Assembly (NCBI RefSeq): GCF_900172355.1 | Contig: NZ_FWFZ01000013.1 | Location: 1 to 64,000, forward strand | Reading direction: 5' to 3' | DNA from: Roseisalinus antarcticus | GTDB taxonomy: Bacteria; Pseudomonadota; Alphaproteobacteria; Rhodobacterales; Rhodobacteraceae | DNA length: 64,000 nt | Part shown: one piece after another, positions 16,905-24,953 of the stretch | Layout: every line of letters begins with the position of its first letter | Numbering within the stretch: the first letter of the stretch is position 1 | Notes under the pieces: model-generated | The model's input: the letters and a program-made list of their open reading frames with translations, nothing else | Told to the model about the DNA's origin: nothing | The model's database searches: none | Made by a program: the position numbers and the translations under genes

Positions 16905-17771
16905 TTGTCCACACTGGCCTCCGACGATCCGCGCACTCTGGTTTCGACCAGTTGGCTTGGCGCACATCTCAAGGATCCCGATCTTCGGCTGATCGACGGC
17001 TCCTGGTATCTGCCCGACATGAACCGCGATGCGCGGGCCGAATATGACGCGGCCCACATTCCCGGCGCCCGTTTCGTCGACATCGACGACATCTCCGACC
17101 ACCGCTCGGATCTGCCCCACACCGCGCCCCCGGTCGAGAAGTTCATGTCCCGGATGCGGGCGCTCGGCATCGGCGACGGCCACCAGGTCGTGGTCTACGA
17201 CGGTGCCGGCATGTTCTCCGCCGCGCGGATCTGGTGGCTGTTCCGGCTGATGGGCAAGACGGACGTGGCCGTGCTCGACGGCGGTTTCCGGAAATGGCAG
17301 GCCGAGGACCGCCCGGTCGAGGACCTGCCCCCGGTGATCCGCGACCGCCACATGACCACCAGTCGCCAGAACCAGATGATCAAGGATGTCACGCAGGTGG
17401 CCTCTGCCTCCAAGCTGGGGGACTGGCAGATCGCCGACGCCCGCTCTCCCGGGCGTTTCACCGGCGAAGAGGCCGAGCCCCGCCCCGGCATGCGCACAGG
17501 CCACATCCCCAATTCCCGCAACGTCCACTACCGGACGCTGCTGGCCGACGACGGCACGATGAAGCGCCCGGCAGAGCTGCGGCAGGTCTTCACCGACGCC
17601 GGCATCGACCTCGACCGACCCGTGATCACCACATGCGGCTCCGGCGTCACCGCCGCGATCCTCAGCCTCGCCCTCGACCGGCTCGGCCACCGGACCAACG
17701 CGCTCTACGACGGGTCGTGGTCCGAATGGGGCATGTATTCCGACCTTCCCATCGCAACAGGAGAAGCCTGA
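16905..17771 (+). CDS. sseA: 3-mercaptopyruvate sulfurtransferase
   Basis: The 288-residue product has two rhodanese domains (about 10-130 and 160-285). The catalytic C244 lies in CGSGVTA, the loop typical of mercaptopyruvate, rather than thiosulfate, sulfurtransferases. It transfers sulfane sulfur from 3-mercaptopyruvate, made from cysteine by transamination, to thiols or cyanide. The TTG at 16905 was chosen because GGGAGG lies 8 bases upstream and the resulting MSTLASDDP start fits the family. The stop codon overlaps the next start (TGATG), so it is co-translated with an aminotransferase. That enzyme could make keto acids including mercaptopyruvate, a plausible functional link. Confidence 0.92.
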   Translation: MSTLASDDPRTLVSTSWLGAHLKDPDLRLIDGSWYLPDMNRDARAEYDAAHIPGARFVDIDDISDHRSDLPHTAPPVEKFMSRMRALGIGDGHQVVVYDGAGMFSAARIWWLFRLMGKTDVAVLDGGFRKWQAEDRPVEDLPPVIRDRHMTTSRQNQMIKDVTQVASASKLGDWQIADARSPGRFTGEEAEPRPGMRTGHIPNSRNVHYRTLLADDGTMKRPAELRQVFTDAGIDLDRPVITTCGSGVTAAILSLALDRLGHRTNALYDGSWSEWGMYSDLPIATGEA

Positions 17772-18958
17772 TGCTCGAACACCTCAAGGACCAGGCGCCG
17801 GACAAGATCCTCGCCCTCGTGGCGGCCTACAAGGCCGATCCGCGGGACGACAAGATCGACCTCGGCGTCGGCGTATACAAGGACGCCAAAGGCAAGACTC
17901 CCGTCTTTCGCGCGGTCAAGAAGGCCGAGCATAGGCTGGTCGATGAACAGACCTCCAAGGTCTACACAACCCTCGCGGGCGACCCGGCCTTCTCCGACGC
18001 GATGGTCGACCTCGTGCTGGGCGACACCGTGGCCCGCGACCGTATCGCCGCCATCGCCACGCCCGGTGGCACCGGCGCCTGCCGGCAGGGGTTCGAGCTT
18101 GTGCGGCTCGCGAATCCCGACGCCACGATCTGGCATTCCGACCCGACCTGGCCGAACCACATCTCCATCCTGAACTTCATGAAGATGAAGAAGTCCCCCT
18201 TCCGCTATTTCGATGAGGAAACGGCGCTGGTGGATTTCGACGGCATGATGGCCGATCTCGCCGCTGTGGCATCCGGTGATGTCGTCCTGCTGCATGGCTG
18301 CTGTCACAACCCGACCGGCGCGAACCTGACCGCAGACCAGGTGGCGCAAGTGATCGCGCTGCTGAAGGACAAGGGCGCCGTTCCGATGATCGACATCGCC
18401 TACCAGGGCTTCGGCGACGGGCTGGAAGACGATGCGGCAACGACCCGCGCCATCGCGGGCGCCTTCGACGAATGCCTGATCGCCGCCTCCTGCTCCAAGA
18501 ATTTCGGCGTCTACCGCGAGCGCACCGGCGTGTTGATGGCAATCGCCCCCGATGCCGAGCTCGTAAAAAAGGCGCAGGCCTCGATGAACTTCCTCAACCG
18601 GCAGAACTACTCCTTCCCGCCGGACCACGGCGCCAGGGTGGTGACGATGATCCTCACCGATCCCGAGCTCCGCGCCGATTGGGAAGCCGAACTCGAAGAG
18701 ATCCGCCTCGGCATGCTCGAGCTGCGCAAGCAACTCGCCGGTGAACTGGCCCGCCTTACGAACTCCGACCGCTACGCCTTCATCGCCACCCATCGCGGCA
18801 TGTTCTCGCGCCTCGGCGTGGGCCCCGAGATGGTCGAGACCCTCCGCAAGGACCACGGCATCTACATGGTGGGCGACAGCCGGATCAACATCGCCGGGCT
18901 GAACGCCGACACCGTGCCGATCCTGGCCGCCGCGATCGTCGCCGCTGAAAAGGGCTGA
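17771..18958 (+). CDS. Aromatic/aspartate amino acid aminotransferase
   Basis: The 395-residue product is a class I PLP-dependent aminotransferase of the AspC/TyrB subgroup. K243 in CSKNFGVYRERTG is the PLP lysine. CCHNPTGANLT (residues 177-187), the DIAYQGFGDGL loop and the final DSRINIAGLN, whose Arg binds the substrate carboxylate, are all present. Substrate may be aspartate or an aromatic amino acid; the sequence alone does not decide. It is translationally coupled to sseA (1-base overlap), which hints at a role in cysteine/mercaptopyruvate metabolism. A GC hairpin at 18994-19014 follows. Confidence 0.92.
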   Translation: MLEHLKDQAPDKILALVAAYKADPRDDKIDLGVGVYKDAKGKTPVFRAVKKAEHRLVDEQTSKVYTTLAGDPAFSDAMVDLVLGDTVARDRIAAIATPGGTGACRQGFELVRLANPDATIWHSDPTWPNHISILNFMKMKKSPFRYFDEETALVDFDGMMADLAAVASGDVVLLHGCCHNPTGANLTADQVAQVIALLKDKGAVPMIDIAYQGFGDGLEDDAATTRAIAGAFDECLIAASCSKNFGVYRERTGVLMAIAPDAELVKKAQASMNFLNRQNYSFPPDHGARVVTMILTDPELRADWEAELEEIRLGMLELRKQLAGELARLTNSDRYAFIATHRGMFSRLGVGPEMVETLRKDHGIYMVGDSRINIAGLNADTVPILAAAIVAAEKG

Positions 18959-18993
18959 CCAGACCTTCATCTTGGCAATAAACTCTCGGGGGT

Positions 18994-19014
18994 CCGGGGG
19001 CAGACAGCCCCCGG
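18994..19014. other. GC hairpin downstream of the aminotransferase gene
   Basis: CCGGGGGC pairs with GCCCCCGG around a 5-base AGACA loop, 35 bases after the stop codon. There is no T-tract. The adjoining 'cttggcaataaactc' phrase resembles dispersed intergenic sequences I recall from Rhodobacteraceae. Confidence 0.5.
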
Positions 19015-19066
19015 TGGACGCCTGCCCTGCGCCCCCGGCTGCTCCCCTTTTCCTTTCCCCCCACCC

Positions 19067-19096
19067 ATCATATATGCCAACTATCGCATATATGAT
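19067..19096. promoter_or_regulatory. Operator-like inverted repeat upstream of the rhodanese gene
   Basis: ATCATATATGC and GCATATATGAT form a perfect 11-base inverted repeat with an 8-base spacer, ending 20 bases before the rhodanese start codon. It is strikingly AT-rich in a GC-rich setting and probably overlaps the promoter. The geometry suits a dimeric repressor of the ArsR/SmtB kind that controls many rhodanese genes, but no such regulator is encoded nearby. Confidence 0.65.
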
Positions 19097-19116
19097 TTGC
19101 CCGGAAAGGACAGCCG

Positions 19117-19491
19117 ATGAAGACCGAAAGCACCGACACAGGCACGCTGGAGACCTGGACCCCCGAAGAGGTGAACGCCGCCCTCGAAACCGGTGACATC
19201 GTCCTGATCGACGTTCGCACCCCCCAGGAATACATGGTCGAACATGTCCACGGCGCCTTCCTGATGCCGATGGCCTTCTTCCGGGCCGAGACCTTGCCGG
19301 GCGAGACCGAGAAGAAGATCGTCTTCCACTGCGGCTCGGGCGTCCGGTCCGAACGGGTCGCCCGCATGGTCCTCGCGTCGGGCCGCGACACGGTGCGGCA
19401 CATGGGCGGCGGCATGGCCGGCTGGAAACAGGCGGGGATCGCCTACATCGGCACGGACATGGCGACGGGTGCCCCCAAGCGCACGGGCTAG
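19117..19491 (+). CDS. Rhodanese-domain sulfurtransferase
   Basis: The 124-residue product is a single rhodanese domain. C72 in HCGSGVRSER is the persulfide-carrying cysteine, and IDVRTPQEYMVEHV is the usual domain opening. It has no signal peptide, so it acts in the cytoplasm, moving sulfane sulfur from thiosulfate or persulfides. The ribosome-binding site (GGAAAGGA) overlaps the right edge of the long palindrome. The gene seems to be transcribed alone, and it converges with amtB. Related genes often sit in sulfide- or persulfide-responsive regulons. Confidence 0.92.
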   Translation: MKTESTDTGTLETWTPEEVNAALETGDIVLIDVRTPQEYMVEHVHGAFLMPMAFFRAETLPGETEKKIVFHCGSGVRSERVARMVLASGRDTVRHMGGGMAGWKQAGIAYIGTDMATGAPKRTG

Positions 19492-19534
19492 CCCCCGGCC
19501 AGAACCACGCCGATTTCCCGAAAGCCCCGAAGAC

Positions 19535-19567
19535 ACGAAAAAACCCGGGCGCCGAGGCGCCCGGGTT
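19535..19567 (-). terminator. Terminator for glnK-amtB, probably bidirectional
   Basis: AACCCGGGCGCC and GGCGCCCGGGTT form a near-continuous palindrome of 26 bases between converging genes. On the minus strand it is followed by six T, so it is a strong end for the glnK-amtB transcript. Confidence 0.88.
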
Positions 19568-19596
19568 CAGTTTGCGAAAGCTGACAGGAAGGAAGA

Positions 19597-21018
19597 TCAG
19601 CCTTTCGTGAATTCCGGATAGGCTTCCATGCCCAGTTCCGACATGTCGAGACCGTTGATCTCGTCCTCTTCGCTCACACGGATACCCATGAGACCCTTGA
19701 GGATGATCCAGACCACAGCCGAGGCCACGAAGGTGAACACGCCGTAGGCGACGATCCCCGTGATCTGCGTCGCGATGCTCGCGCCCTCCTGGTAGAAGAC
19801 GACCGCGATCGTGCCCCAGATGCCTGCGAACAGGTGAACCGGGATGGCGCCGACGACATCGTCGATCTTCAGCTTGTCCAGGAACGGCACCGCGAAGACC
19901 ACGATGACACCGCCGACAGCACCGATCCACAGCGCACCGAACAGCGTCGGGTCGAGCGGGCTTGCGGTGATCGACACCAGGCCGGCCAGCGCACCGTTCA
20001 GCACCATGGTCAGGTCAGGCTTGCGATACAGGATCTGCGTCAGGATCAGGGCGGCCACGGCTCCGGCGGCTGCCGCCATGTTGGTGTTGGCAAAGATCCG
20101 CGACACGTCGCTGACATCGCCCACAGTGCCCATGGCAAGCTGTGAACCACCGTTGAAGCCGAACCAGCCGAGCCACAGAATGAACGTCCCGAGCGTGGCC
20201 ATGGCGAGGTTGGAGCCCGGCATCGGGTTCACCTTGCCGTCCTTGTACTTGCCCAGACGCGGTCCGAGGATCAGCGCACCGGCCAGAGCGGCCCAGCCAC
20301 CCACGGAGTGCACGACGGTCGACCCTGCGAAGTCGGAGAAGCCCATCTCGAACAGCCAACCTTCGCCCCACTGCCAGGAGCCCGAGATCGGGTACATGAC
20401 ACCGGTCAGGACAACGACGAAGATCAGGAACGGCCACAGTTTGATCCGCTCGGCCAGGGCGCCGGACACGATGGAGGCCGTGGCAGCGACGAAGACCAGC
20501 TGGAAGAAGAAGTCAGAACCGATCGAGGCATAATCCAGCGCGGCGTCCGCGGCTGCGATGCCCACCGGGTCCAGAACGGTCTGCACGAAGAACGGACCGA
20601 CGTAGCCGGCCATGATCCAGGCATCGCCCGGGTACATCAGGTTGAAACCAATCAGCCAGTACATGATCGCCGCCACCGAGTAGAGCGAGATGTTCTTGAG
20701 CGACTGCATCGTCACGTTCTTGGACCGCACCAGTCCCGCTTCGAGCATGGCGAAGCCTGCGGCCATGAAGAACACCAGGAAGCCTGCCATCAGGAACAGC
20801 AGCGTCGTCATGATGTAGGGGCCGATTTCGTCGAAGCCCGGCGCGGCCTCCTCGGCCACAGCCTCTTCGGCCACGGCCTCTTCCGCGGCGACTTCTTCGG
20901 CCACGACTTCTTCCGTCGCGGCGGCCGTGTCGTCTTGCGCGAATGCAGTCTCCGGCATCACGCTGAAGGCAAGTAGCGTTACGAGGAACGCCGCCAGCCA
21001 GATCTTGAGAGTATCCAT
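19597..21018 (-). CDS. amtB: Ammonium transporter AmtB
   Basis: AmtB is the trimeric inner-membrane ammonium channel. The 473-residue product has a cleavable signal peptide (about 1-27, ending AFA), then eleven membrane segments from about residue 68. Conserved family regions include NVTMQSLKNISLYSV, GFSDFAGSTVVHSVGGW (pore His) and the C-terminal EINGLDMSELGMEAYPEF. An extra 35-residue acidic segment made of repeated V/A-A-E-E-A units lies between the signal peptide and the first helix; most AmtB proteins lack it. It follows glnK by 29 bases, the standard GlnK-AmtB pair, in which GlnK plugs the channel under nitrogen excess. Confidence 0.96.
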   Translation of the reverse strand: MDTLKIWLAAFLVTLLAFSVMPETAFAQDDTAAATEEVVAEEVAAEEAVAEEAVAEEAAPGFDEIGPYIMTTLLFLMAGFLVFFMAAGFAMLEAGLVRSKNVTMQSLKNISLYSVAAIMYWLIGFNLMYPGDAWIMAGYVGPFFVQTVLDPVGIAAADAALDYASIGSDFFFQLVFVAATASIVSGALAERIKLWPFLIFVVVLTGVMYPISGSWQWGEGWLFEMGFSDFAGSTVVHSVGGWAALAGALILGPRLGKYKDGKVNPMPGSNLAMATLGTFILWLGWFGFNGGSQLAMGTVGDVSDVSRIFANTNMAAAAGAVAALILTQILYRKPDLTMVLNGALAGLVSITASPLDPTLFGALWIGAVGGVIVVFAVPFLDKLKIDDVVGAIPVHLFAGIWGTIAVVFYQEGASIATQITGIVAYGVFTFVASAVVWIILKGLMGIRVSEEDEINGLDMSELGMEAYPEFTKG

Positions 21019-21047
21019 TGTCCCGTTTCTCCTCTTCCCGGCGTCGT

Positions 21048-21386
21048 TCAGAGCGCGTCGTCGTTGGTTTCGCCGGTCCGCACCCGAAGGGCGCTTTCGA
21101 CATCGAGTACGAACACCTTGCCGTCACCGATCTTGTCGGTCTTGGCGGTGCTGGCGATGGTGGTGACGACCTGGTCGGCCATATTCTCCGGCACGACGAT
21201 CTCCAGCTTCACCTTCGGCACGAAGTTCACGGCGTATTCGGCGCCGCGATAGATTTCGGTGTGTCCGGATTGAGAGCCAAAGCCCTTGATTTCGGTCACC
21301 ATCATGCCGCGTACGCCAATGGCGGTGAGCGCCTCGCGCACCTCCTCCAGCTTGAACGGCTTGATCGTTGCTATGATGAGTTTCAC
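21048..21386 (-). CDS. glnK: Nitrogen regulatory protein P-II (GlnK)
   Basis: The 112-residue product has the exact P-II length. Y51 in RGAEYAVNFVPK is the T-loop tyrosine that GlnD uridylylates, and EYAV is the classical T-loop sequence. It senses 2-oxoglutarate and ATP/ADP and, when unmodified, blocks AmtB. It is the first gene of the glnK-amtB transcript. Its 271-base upstream region, shared with the divergent PBP gene, holds a direct repeat (21516-21536). Confidence 0.96.
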   Translation of the reverse strand: MKLIIATIKPFKLEEVREALTAIGVRGMMVTEIKGFGSQSGHTEIYRGAEYAVNFVPKVKLEIVVPENMADQVVTTIASTAKTDKIGDGKVFVLDVESALRVRTGETNDDAL

Positions 21387-21515
21387 GGTCTTCCCCTTGC
21401 GAGTGGTCCTCGGCGGCGGTCATGGTCCTCACACCGCACAGGCGTCAAAAGGCAGTGAGTGGGCGGCAGGGACAAGCAAGCGGGGGGCCTCCCGGCGGGT
21501 CCACCCCCAACCAAA

Positions 21516-21536
21516 TGCACATTTTTTGCACATTTT
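21516..21536. promoter_or_regulatory. Direct repeat in the glnK / PBP divergent promoter region
   Basis: TGCACATTTT occurs twice, 11 bases apart start to start, which is one helical turn. It lies 130 bases from the glnK start and 122 from the PBP start, in the only AT-rich part of this intergenic region. It does not form the inverted NtrC consensus, though the TGCAC half-site is similar. Confidence 0.4.
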
Positions 21537-21657
21537 AGGCTTTTAGCTTACGAATTGGGCATGCAAAAAATTCGTGGGCGCGACTCATGGCGCTCTACAA
21601 GGGGCGCCGGGCGCGATATGCTGCGCCGCAACAACGAGGCAGCCCGTAAGGGATCAC

Positions 21658-23856
21658 ATGAGCGGAAACGGCAAGAAACGCCCGCCCCTCGCGGCGGACA
21701 GGCGCTACGCATCCGGATCAACCGGGGCCGGCACCAGGACCACGGGCAAGGCAAAGTCCGCCGCCAGGTCCGGTGGACGGACAGGCCGGCCCCGCAAGGC
21801 CGCTTCCACCCGCCGCAGACGCGGGCCTCTGGGCCTGTTGGCCGCTGCGGTCAGCTTCGTCTTCGGCTGGATCTTCCGGGTGATCTGGGGCGTGGGCTGG
21901 CGCATGGGGCTGGCGGTCAGCATCCTGATCGGCCTCGGCGTGGTCTATTATGCCGCCACGATGCCGCCGATCACCGAATTGGTGGACGGCCGGGCCAAGG
22001 GCTCGGTCACGTTGCAGGACCGCTATGGCGAGACCTTCGCCTGGCGCGGCGACCAGTACGGCGGCATGATCCGCGCCGAATCCGTGTCGAGCCACCTGCA
22101 CAACGCGGTCGTGGCGACCGAGGACCGTCGCTTCTACCGCCATATTGGGGTCGATCCGCGCGGCATCGCCTCCGCGATCCGGATCAACCTGCGCGAGGGG
22201 CGCGGCCCGCTCTCCGGCAATGGCGGCTCGACGATCACGCAGCAGACTGCCAAGCTTCTGTGCCTCGGACGGCCCTTCGACCCGAGTGTCTGGGAGAGCG
22301 AGACCGCCTACGAGGCCGATTGCCGCCGCACCACCCTGTGGCGCAAGGTTCAGGAAGCCGTCTACGCCATGGCGATGGAGGCCCGCTACACCAAGGAAGA
22401 CATTCTGACGATCTACCTCAACCGGGCCTATCTGGGGGCAGGCGCGCGCGGCTTCGAGGCAGCGGCCCAGCGCTATTTTGCCAAATCCGCGGCCGAGGTC
22501 TCGCCTGCCGAGGCGGCGCTGCTGGCCGGGCTCCTGAAGGCGCCCACGACCTACGCGCCGACGAACAACCTCGCCCGCTCCCAGGATCGGGCGAATATCG
22601 TCATCGGCCTGATGGAGGAGCAGGGCTATCTCTCGGCCTCCGCCGCCGCCGAGGCGCGTGCGAACCCGGCGCGGCTGAGCCAGGCCGCCGAACAGCGCGC
22701 GGGCGGCTATTTCGCCGATTGGGTGATGGAATCGGGCCCCGATTTCTACACCCGCAACACCACCGAGGACGTGGTGATCCAGACCACGCTCGACCCCGCG
22801 ATCCAGGCCGCGGCCGAAGACGCGCTGGTCCATATCTTCGAGACCAGGATCAGCGAAGGCCCCGGCGCCCAGGCCGCGATCGTCGTGATGTCGGCGGATG
22901 GCGCGGTGCGCGGGATGGTCGGCGGGCGCAACATCACCGCCTCGGGGGCGTTCAACCGCGCGACCCAGGCGCTGCGCCAGACCGGATCGGCGTTCAAACC
23001 CTTCATCTACGCGACCGCGCTGGAGCTTGGCATGTCGCCCCTCGATATCGTCGAGGACGCGCCGTTCTGCATGCAGGTGCCCGGGTCGGGGGAATGGTGC
23101 CCGTCGAATTATTCGAATTCCTACCGGGGCCGTGTCACCCTGACCGAGGCGCTGACCCATTCGCTGAACATTCCCGCGGTCAAGGTCTCGGAGCTTGTGG
23201 GCCGGGAGCTGGTGGCCGAGGTCGCGACCCAGTTCGGTATCGAAAGCGACATCGCCGTCGGCCCGGCAATGGCGCTGGGCGCGTCGGAAAGCACGCTGAT
23301 AGAGATGACGGGCGCTTATGCGGGATTGCTCAACGGCGGCTCGGCCGTGCTGCCCTACGGCCTGGTTGAATTGCGGGTGCTGGGGGAGGAAGCGCCGGTC
23401 ATGGAAGCCACGGGCGGCATCCGGGAGCGGGTGATCCGCGAGGAAAGTGCGCGTCAGACGATCTGGATGATGAACCAGGTGGTCGAGAATGGCACCGGCC
23501 AGCGGGCACGGCTGCCGGGCTGGGAGGTGGCCGGCAAGACCGGAACAACCCAGGCGGCGCGGGACGCGTGGTTCATCGGCTTCACCGCGGATTACGTAGC
23601 CGGAGTCTGGATGGGCTACGACGACAACACGCCACTGACCGGGGTCACGGGGTCGGGCCTTCCCGCCGAGATCTGGCACGAGGCAATGGCCACGATCGTC
23701 GAGGGCATGCCGCCAAGGCCTCTGCCGATGCTGCCACCCCAGGGGCGCGGCACTTCGGTCGCCCTGGACGGCCGTGATGCCGAAGCGGCTGGCGAGATCG
23801 CGGACCAGGTTCTGCAGGACGTGCTGCGCGACATCCTCAACCCGCAACCAAATTGA
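21658..23856 (+). CDS. Class A penicillin-binding protein (PBP1-type)
   Basis: This bifunctional enzyme polymerises glycan strands and crosslinks peptides in the periplasm. The 732-residue product has a strongly basic cytoplasmic tail (about 1-57), hydrophobic segments around 58-100, and a glycosyltransferase domain (about 115-300) with catalytic E155 in TEDRRFYRHIG and GGSTITQQTAK. The transpeptidase domain (about 370-690) has S444-xx-K447 (TGSAFKPF), the SLN triad in THSLNIPA, and KTG in GKTGTTQAARDAWF. The ATG at 21658 has AAGGGA upstream and leaves out a 28-codon extension without support. It diverges from glnK and appears to be a single transcript. Confidence 0.94.
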   Translation: MSGNGKKRPPLAADRRYASGSTGAGTRTTGKAKSAARSGGRTGRPRKAASTRRRRGPLGLLAAAVSFVFGWIFRVIWGVGWRMGLAVSILIGLGVVYYAATMPPITELVDGRAKGSVTLQDRYGETFAWRGDQYGGMIRAESVSSHLHNAVVATEDRRFYRHIGVDPRGIASAIRINLREGRGPLSGNGGSTITQQTAKLLCLGRPFDPSVWESETAYEADCRRTTLWRKVQEAVYAMAMEARYTKEDILTIYLNRAYLGAGARGFEAAAQRYFAKSAAEVSPAEAALLAGLLKAPTTYAPTNNLARSQDRANIVIGLMEEQGYLSASAAAEARANPARLSQAAEQRAGGYFADWVMESGPDFYTRNTTEDVVIQTTLDPAIQAAAEDALVHIFETRISEGPGAQAAIVVMSADGAVRGMVGGRNITASGAFNRATQALRQTGSAFKPFIYATALELGMSPLDIVEDAPFCMQVPGSGEWCPSNYSNSYRGRVTLTEALTHSLNIPAVKVSELVGRELVAEVATQFGIESDIAVGPAMALGASESTLIEMTGAYAGLLNGGSAVLPYGLVELRVLGEEAPVMEATGGIRERVIREESARQTIWMMNQVVENGTGQRARLPGWEVAGKTGTTQAARDAWFIGFTADYVAGVWMGYDDNTPLTGVTGSGLPAEIWHEAMATIVEGMPPRPLPMLPPQGRGTSVALDGRDAEAAGEIADQVLQDVLRDILNPQPN

Positions 23857-23972
23857 CGGGATGACTTACGACGCGCGCTGTCAGGCGAATGCCTTCCAGC
23901 GACGCCCCGCCCGCCATCCCTTGTACATCAGCGAGTCTGTCGCGGCCTGAGGGACGGTGGGTGGGGCGACGT

Positions 23973-23990
23973 CGTCCCCCTCGGGGGACG
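23973..23990. other. GC hairpin between PBP and small secreted-protein genes
   Basis: CGTCCCCC and GGGGGACG form a near-perfect snap-back hairpin between two converging genes. No T-tract adjoins it, so it is at best a weak terminator. Confidence 0.5.
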
Positions 23991-23997
23991 GCGAGCG

Positions 23998-24357
23998 TCA
24001 GCCATCGTCCCCCGGCACGTCACAGCGTTCATATCGGAACGCGTAGCCATCCCAGATCATGTAGACGCCGTCACCCTCGGCGGCATTCATCAACATCACC
24101 CGCTCTGACCAGATGTCCCTCTCCCCGGTGCACTCCAGCGTGTAGAGGATCGCATCCATTTCCAGAACGTTTACAGGCTTGGTCATGCGACACTGCATGT
24201 CGACGCCGTAAAAGATGCCGTCGTCGATTCTCAGTGACCCGCCATCCGCACCGACCAAGGCACAATCCACGTTCGCGGCCTGCCGATAGGTCCCGTCGAA
24301 CGGTGTGGCCGCGGCCAGCGTCGGCAGGACGCAGGCAAGCGGCCCCCGGCGCCACAT
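23998..24357 (-). CDS. Small secreted protein of unknown function, coupled to mlaC
   Basis: The 119-residue product has a short, weak signal peptide (about 1-17) and four later cysteines (about residues 32, 56, 76 and 113), consistent with two disulfides in the periplasm. I do not recognise a domain. Its ATG overlaps the mlaC stop codon (TGATG), so it is translated from the mlaA-mlaC transcript and is probably connected with the same envelope function. It ends in a PGDDG tail. Confidence 0.75.
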   Translation of the reverse strand: MWRRGPLACVLPTLAAATPFDGTYRQAANVDCALVGADGGSLRIDDGIFYGVDMQCRMTKPVNVLEMDAILYTLECTGERDIWSERVMLMNAAEGDGVYMIWDGYAFRYERCDVPGDDG

Positions 24358-24953
24358 CAGTTCAGATCGGAGATCAGCGCGTCGATGTTGCCGCCCCGGC
24401 GGTCAAGCATCGCCCCGATCTCGGTCCGCTCGGACAGCAGCATGTTCACGCCTTCGATGATGATGTTGAAGAACGCGTTTCGGCCTGAGCGGTCCGATAC
24501 GTGGAAATCCACCCGGAACGGGTCCTCGCCGCGCAGCATCGCGGTCGTCTCGACCTCGACGTAATTGTTCACGGTCCGCGCATCGCGCACGATGATCTGA
24601 CCGCCGATGAACTCGCGAAACCGCGACCCGTATTTCCGGGCGATATAGGTCCGGAACGCCGCGACAAACCGCTGCCGCTGCTGCTGGGAAGTGCGGCGCG
24701 CGTCGCTGCCGAGAGTATAAAGCGCGATCGTGGACACATCGGCATATCGGTCGAAGATCTGCTCGAACCGCCGGTACATGGCCCCTTCGGACACGCCCGA
24801 TGCGATCACCTGGTTCACCTCGGCGACCAGCCCGTCGACCATCGACCGGGCGGCCGCCGGGGTCACGGCGAAAGCAGGCATCGGGACGGCCAGCCCGGCC
24901 AGGGCTGCTGTCCCGGTCAGCATGAATGCGCGGCGTCCGGTATGAAATGTCAT
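24357..24953 (-). CDS. mlaC: Phospholipid-binding periplasmic protein MlaC
   Basis: MlaC shuttles phospholipids between MlaA at the outer membrane and the MlaFEDB complex at the inner membrane. The 198-residue product has a signal peptide with a twin-arginine-like start (GRRAFMLTG, to about residue 29) and the MlaC/Ttg2D fold, with RFEQIFDRYADV, FRTYIARKYGSRF and a C-terminal NFFNIIIEGV-like stretch. The start overlaps the mlaA stop by four bases. The other Mla genes (mlaFEDB) are not in the window. Confidence 0.92.
   Translation of the reverse strand: MTFHTGRRAFMLTGTAALAGLAVPMPAFAVTPAAARSMVDGLVAEVNQVIASGVSEGAMYRRFEQIFDRYADVSTIALYTLGSDARRTSQQQRQRFVAAFRTYIARKYGSRFREFIGGQIIVRDARTVNNYVEVETTAMLRGEDPFRVDFHVSDRSGRNAFFNIIIEGVNMLLSERTEIGAMLDRRGGNIDALISDLN

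Noticed and set aside
23889-24488. A 199-codon plus-strand frame after the PBP gene
   Set aside because: It is antisense to the small secreted protein and mlaC and is rich in Arg/Pro/His, the usual sign of a shadow frame in this genome.
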